NCBI RefSeq assembly: GCF_900105305.1
Contig: NZ_LT629765.1
Coordinates: 2,294,001 to 2,358,000 of the forward strand
Reading direction: 5' to 3'
DNA length: 64,000 nucleotides
Source: Corynebacterium timonense
GTDB taxonomy: Bacteria > Actinomycetota > Actinomycetes > Mycobacteriales > Mycobacteriaceae
The position numbers were made by a program, and so were the translations under genes. The notes under the pieces were generated by a model that saw only the letters and a list, made by a program, of their open reading frames with translations, had not been told where the DNA came from and did not search any database. Positions 62,386-64,000 of this stretch are shown here, piece by piece. Every line of letters starts with the position of its first letter. The first letter of the stretch is position 1.

Positions 62386-63282
62386 CTATTCCGGCAGCGC
62401 GTCCCCCGCGTGTGGGTAGGAGGTCTGAGCGCCACGCCGGGTGGCGGCGAACGCGCCGACCCGCCCGGCGAAGCGGGCGGCGGGGACGAGTTCGTCGCCG
62501 GCGGCGAGACGGTGCACGAGCGCGCCGACGAAGGCGTCGCCGGCGCCGGTGGAGTCGACGGATTCGACGATGGCCGGCGGGATGGCCACCACCTGGTTGC
62601 CCTCAGCGACGACGGCGCCGCGCGCCCCGCGGGTGACCACGACTGACGCGAAGCCCAGCTCGATGAGCCGGGCAGCCATGCGCTCTTCCGATTCGGCGGG
62701 GGCCGCGCCGAACATCGTCAGCACGAGGCCCGCCTCGTGCTCGTTGACCACCAGCGGGTCGGCGCGCAGCAGGTCGTCGCGGTCCACGGGGACCACCGGG
62801 GCGAGGTTGACCACGACGCGACCGGTGGCGGCGCGCACCGCGGCGGAAAAGCCGGAGGCGGGGATCTCGCCCTGCAGCAGCACGATGTCGGCGGCGGCGA
62901 TGGGGTCGGCGGAGGCGGTGACGCGGGCGTCGTCAAGCGAGGCGTTCGCGCCGGGCACGACGATGATGGTGTTCTCCCCGTCGTCGGACACGGTGATCAC
63001 GGCCAGGCCGGTCGCGCCGGGTTCGGCGGTGACGGCGCTGAGGTCCACGCCGGCCGCGCGTAGGTGCTCGAGCGCGGTGTCCGCGTAGGCGTCGGAGCCG
63101 ACGGCGCCGACCATGCGCACGTCGGAGCCGAGGCGGGCGGCCGCGACTGCTTGGTTGGCGCCTTTGCCTCCGGCTGAGACTCCCCCGTCGGCGCCGATGA
63201 GGGTTTCACCGGGCAGCGGGTGGCGCTCGACGAGCACGAACAGGTCTGCGTTGATGGAGCCGACGACGGCGATGGCGCTCAT
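62386..63282 (-). CDS. rbsK: ribokinase
   Basis: 298-aa PfkB-family kinase phosphorylating D-ribose to ribose-5-phosphate. N-terminal VVGSINADLFVLVERHPLPGET and SAGGKGANQAVAAARLG, and the anion-hole/catalytic motif DSTGAGDAFVGALV. The start chosen is the ATG at 63280-63282; an upstream extension has no ribosome site. No ribose transporter is adjacent. Its 3' end abuts repeat array 2. Confidence 0.93.
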   Translation of the reverse strand: MSAIAVVGSINADLFVLVERHPLPGETLIGADGGVSAGGKGANQAVAAARLGSDVRMVGAVGSDAYADTALEHLRAAGVDLSAVTAEPGATGLAVITVSDDGENTIIVVPGANASLDDARVTASADPIAAADIVLLQGEIPASGFSAAVRAATGRVVVNLAPVVPVDRDDLLRADPLVVNEHEAGLVLTMFGAAPAESEERMAARLIELGFASVVVTRGARGAVVAEGNQVVAIPPAIVESVDSTGAGDAFVGALVHRLAAGDELVPAARFAGRVGAFAATRRGAQTSYPHAGDALPE

Positions 63283-63292
63283 GGGGTCCACG

Positions 63293-63892
63293 TTAGATGA
63301 TGCGCCGCTCGCGGGCCTTATCGACGGCCGCCGTCCTGTTGTCCACACCGAGCTTGCTGTAGATGTGGATCAGGTGCGTCTTCACGGTCGCCTCCGAGAT
63401 GAACAGCCGGGCGGCGATCTCCCGGTTGGACGCACCGGTCTGCAACGCCTGGAGGATCTCGATCTCGCGGGAGGACAGCGCCTCGTCGGGGCGCATGACG
63501 CGTTCCGCGAGAACGCCCGCGACCTGGGGCGACAGGACGCGCTCGCGGCGAGAGGCGGACACGACGGCGTCGTGAAGCTCCTGCTCTGGGGCGTCCTTGA
63601 GCAGGTAGCCGAGCGCGCCCGCCTCGACGGCGGCGACGACGTCGGCCTGCGTGTCGTAGGTGGTGAGGATGAGCACTGGCGGCCCGCTCGCGGCGACGAG
63701 GCGGCGCGTGACCTCGATGCCGTCCGCGCCGGGCATCTGGATGTCGGTGACCACGACGTCGACCCCATCCGGCACCTCCACGTCCCCGGAGGCGCCCTCG
63801 GCGACGACCTCGATGTCGCCGAAGGAATCGAGCACGGCGCGCAGGCCGGCGCGGACGACGGGGTGGTCGTCGATGAGCATGACGCGGATCAT
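63293..63892 (-). CDS. NarL/LuxR-type response regulator
   Basis: 199-aa two-component regulator. Receiver domain with acidic pocket MLIDDHP and phosphoacceptor Asp50 in VVVTDIQMPG, Thr in ILTTYDT and Lys in GYLLKDA. C-terminal LuxR helix-turn-helix: LSSREIEILQALQTGASNREIAARLFISEATVKTHLIHIYSKLGV. Its ATG directly follows the stop of the kinase gene, so they are co-translated. Targets unknown; rbsK follows 10 bp downstream, so it could be in the same transcript. Confidence 0.95.
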   Translation of the reverse strand: MIRVMLIDDHPVVRAGLRAVLDSFGDIEVVAEGASGDVEVPDGVDVVVTDIQMPGADGIEVTRRLVAASGPPVLILTTYDTQADVVAAVEAGALGYLLKDAPEQELHDAVVSASRRERVLSPQVAGVLAERVMRPDEALSSREIEILQALQTGASNREIAARLFISEATVKTHLIHIYSKLGVDNRTAAVDKARERRII

Positions 63893-64000
63893 CTAACGCT
63901 CCTTCAGCGGGATCGTTGCGGCGAGCACGTTGCCCTCCACGGTCAGTTCGCCGCCGGCCTCCTCCACGCGCGCCCGCAGGCCTGTCAGGCCGAAGCCCTC
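63893..64000 (-). CDS. sensor histidine kinase, C-terminal end only
   Basis: The last 35 residues, GFGLTGLRARVEEAGGELTV and on to IPLKER, are the end of a HATPase_c domain (G-box GxGLxGLRxRV) typical of NarL-class kinases such as DesK/NarX types. The rest lies beyond the window. Partner of the response regulator encoded immediately downstream. Confidence 0.88.
   Translation of the reverse strand, partial: EGFGLTGLRARVEEAGGELTVEGNVLAATIPLKER

Overview
The window reads as a stretch of chromosome from a high-GC actinobacterium, most probably a Corynebacterium. Pointers are: three perfect parS palindromes (such sites usually cluster near the replication origin), an ArsR whose three cysteines have the C. 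glutamicum spacing, a mycothiol-type arsenate reductase, a jetABCD (MksFEBG) operon of the kind known from C. glutamicum, a KMGKS-type leucyl-tRNA synthetase, and many genes with a -10 box about 6 nt before the start codon, which suggests leaderless mRNAs.

Layout. 1-2.9 kb: ABC ATPase (truncated by the window edge), parS, two unknown proteins. 3.0-3.3 kb: tandem array of 72-bp hairpin repeats. 3.4-11.8 kb: a catabolic cluster (CaiB-type CoA-transferase, TAXI-TRAP importer, fused SCOT-type CoA-transferase, glutaryl-CoA-dehydrogenase-like enzyme, MFS protein), best explained as uptake and oxidation of glutarate or a similar dicarboxylate. 11.8-14.6 kb: arsenic resistance (arsC, acr3 divergent from arsR-arsO) with one operator between the divergent starts and a parS inside arsO. 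14.6-17.5 kb: lipoprotein, one-spacer type I-E CRISPR remnant, small L7/L12-like protein, dead IS481-type element, third parS.

17.9-39.5 kb is an accessory, defence-rich island: secreted histidine phosphatase (phytase-like) with a collagen-like stalk; single-chain type ISP restriction-modification enzyme; small membrane protein; Mrr-type endonuclease; Fic protein; an IS21-family element whose istB is split by an intact IS3-family element; and a complete Wadjet/MksBEFG anti-plasmid operon.

39.6-46.1 kb carries metabolic genes: DUF1963 stub, SGNH hydrolase, M20 amidohydrolase, DcuC-like carrier, orphan ectoine synthase-like cupin, atypical Nramp-family transporter divergent from a TetR regulator. 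46.1-49.8 kb is lower-GC decayed DNA with IS256 and IS481 relics and two small secreted-peptide gene pairs, one resembling a bacteriocin precursor with an immunity-like membrane protein. 49.8-64 kb returns to core-like genes: gldA and dhaKL (glycerol to DHA to DHAP), leuS, membrane proteins, an AcuI-type reductase, an MFS drug exporter, a second repeat array (84-bp units related to the first), ribokinase, and a NarL-type response regulator with the end of its sensor kinase.

The most novel-looking items are the two related hairpin-repeat arrays (61.7-62.4 kb and 3.0-3.3 kb), the small secreted-peptide loci at 46.7-48.9 kb, the collagen-stalk phosphatase, the orphan EctC, and the Nramp homologue lacking the canonical metal-site residues. 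All family assignments come from reading motifs; no database search was run.
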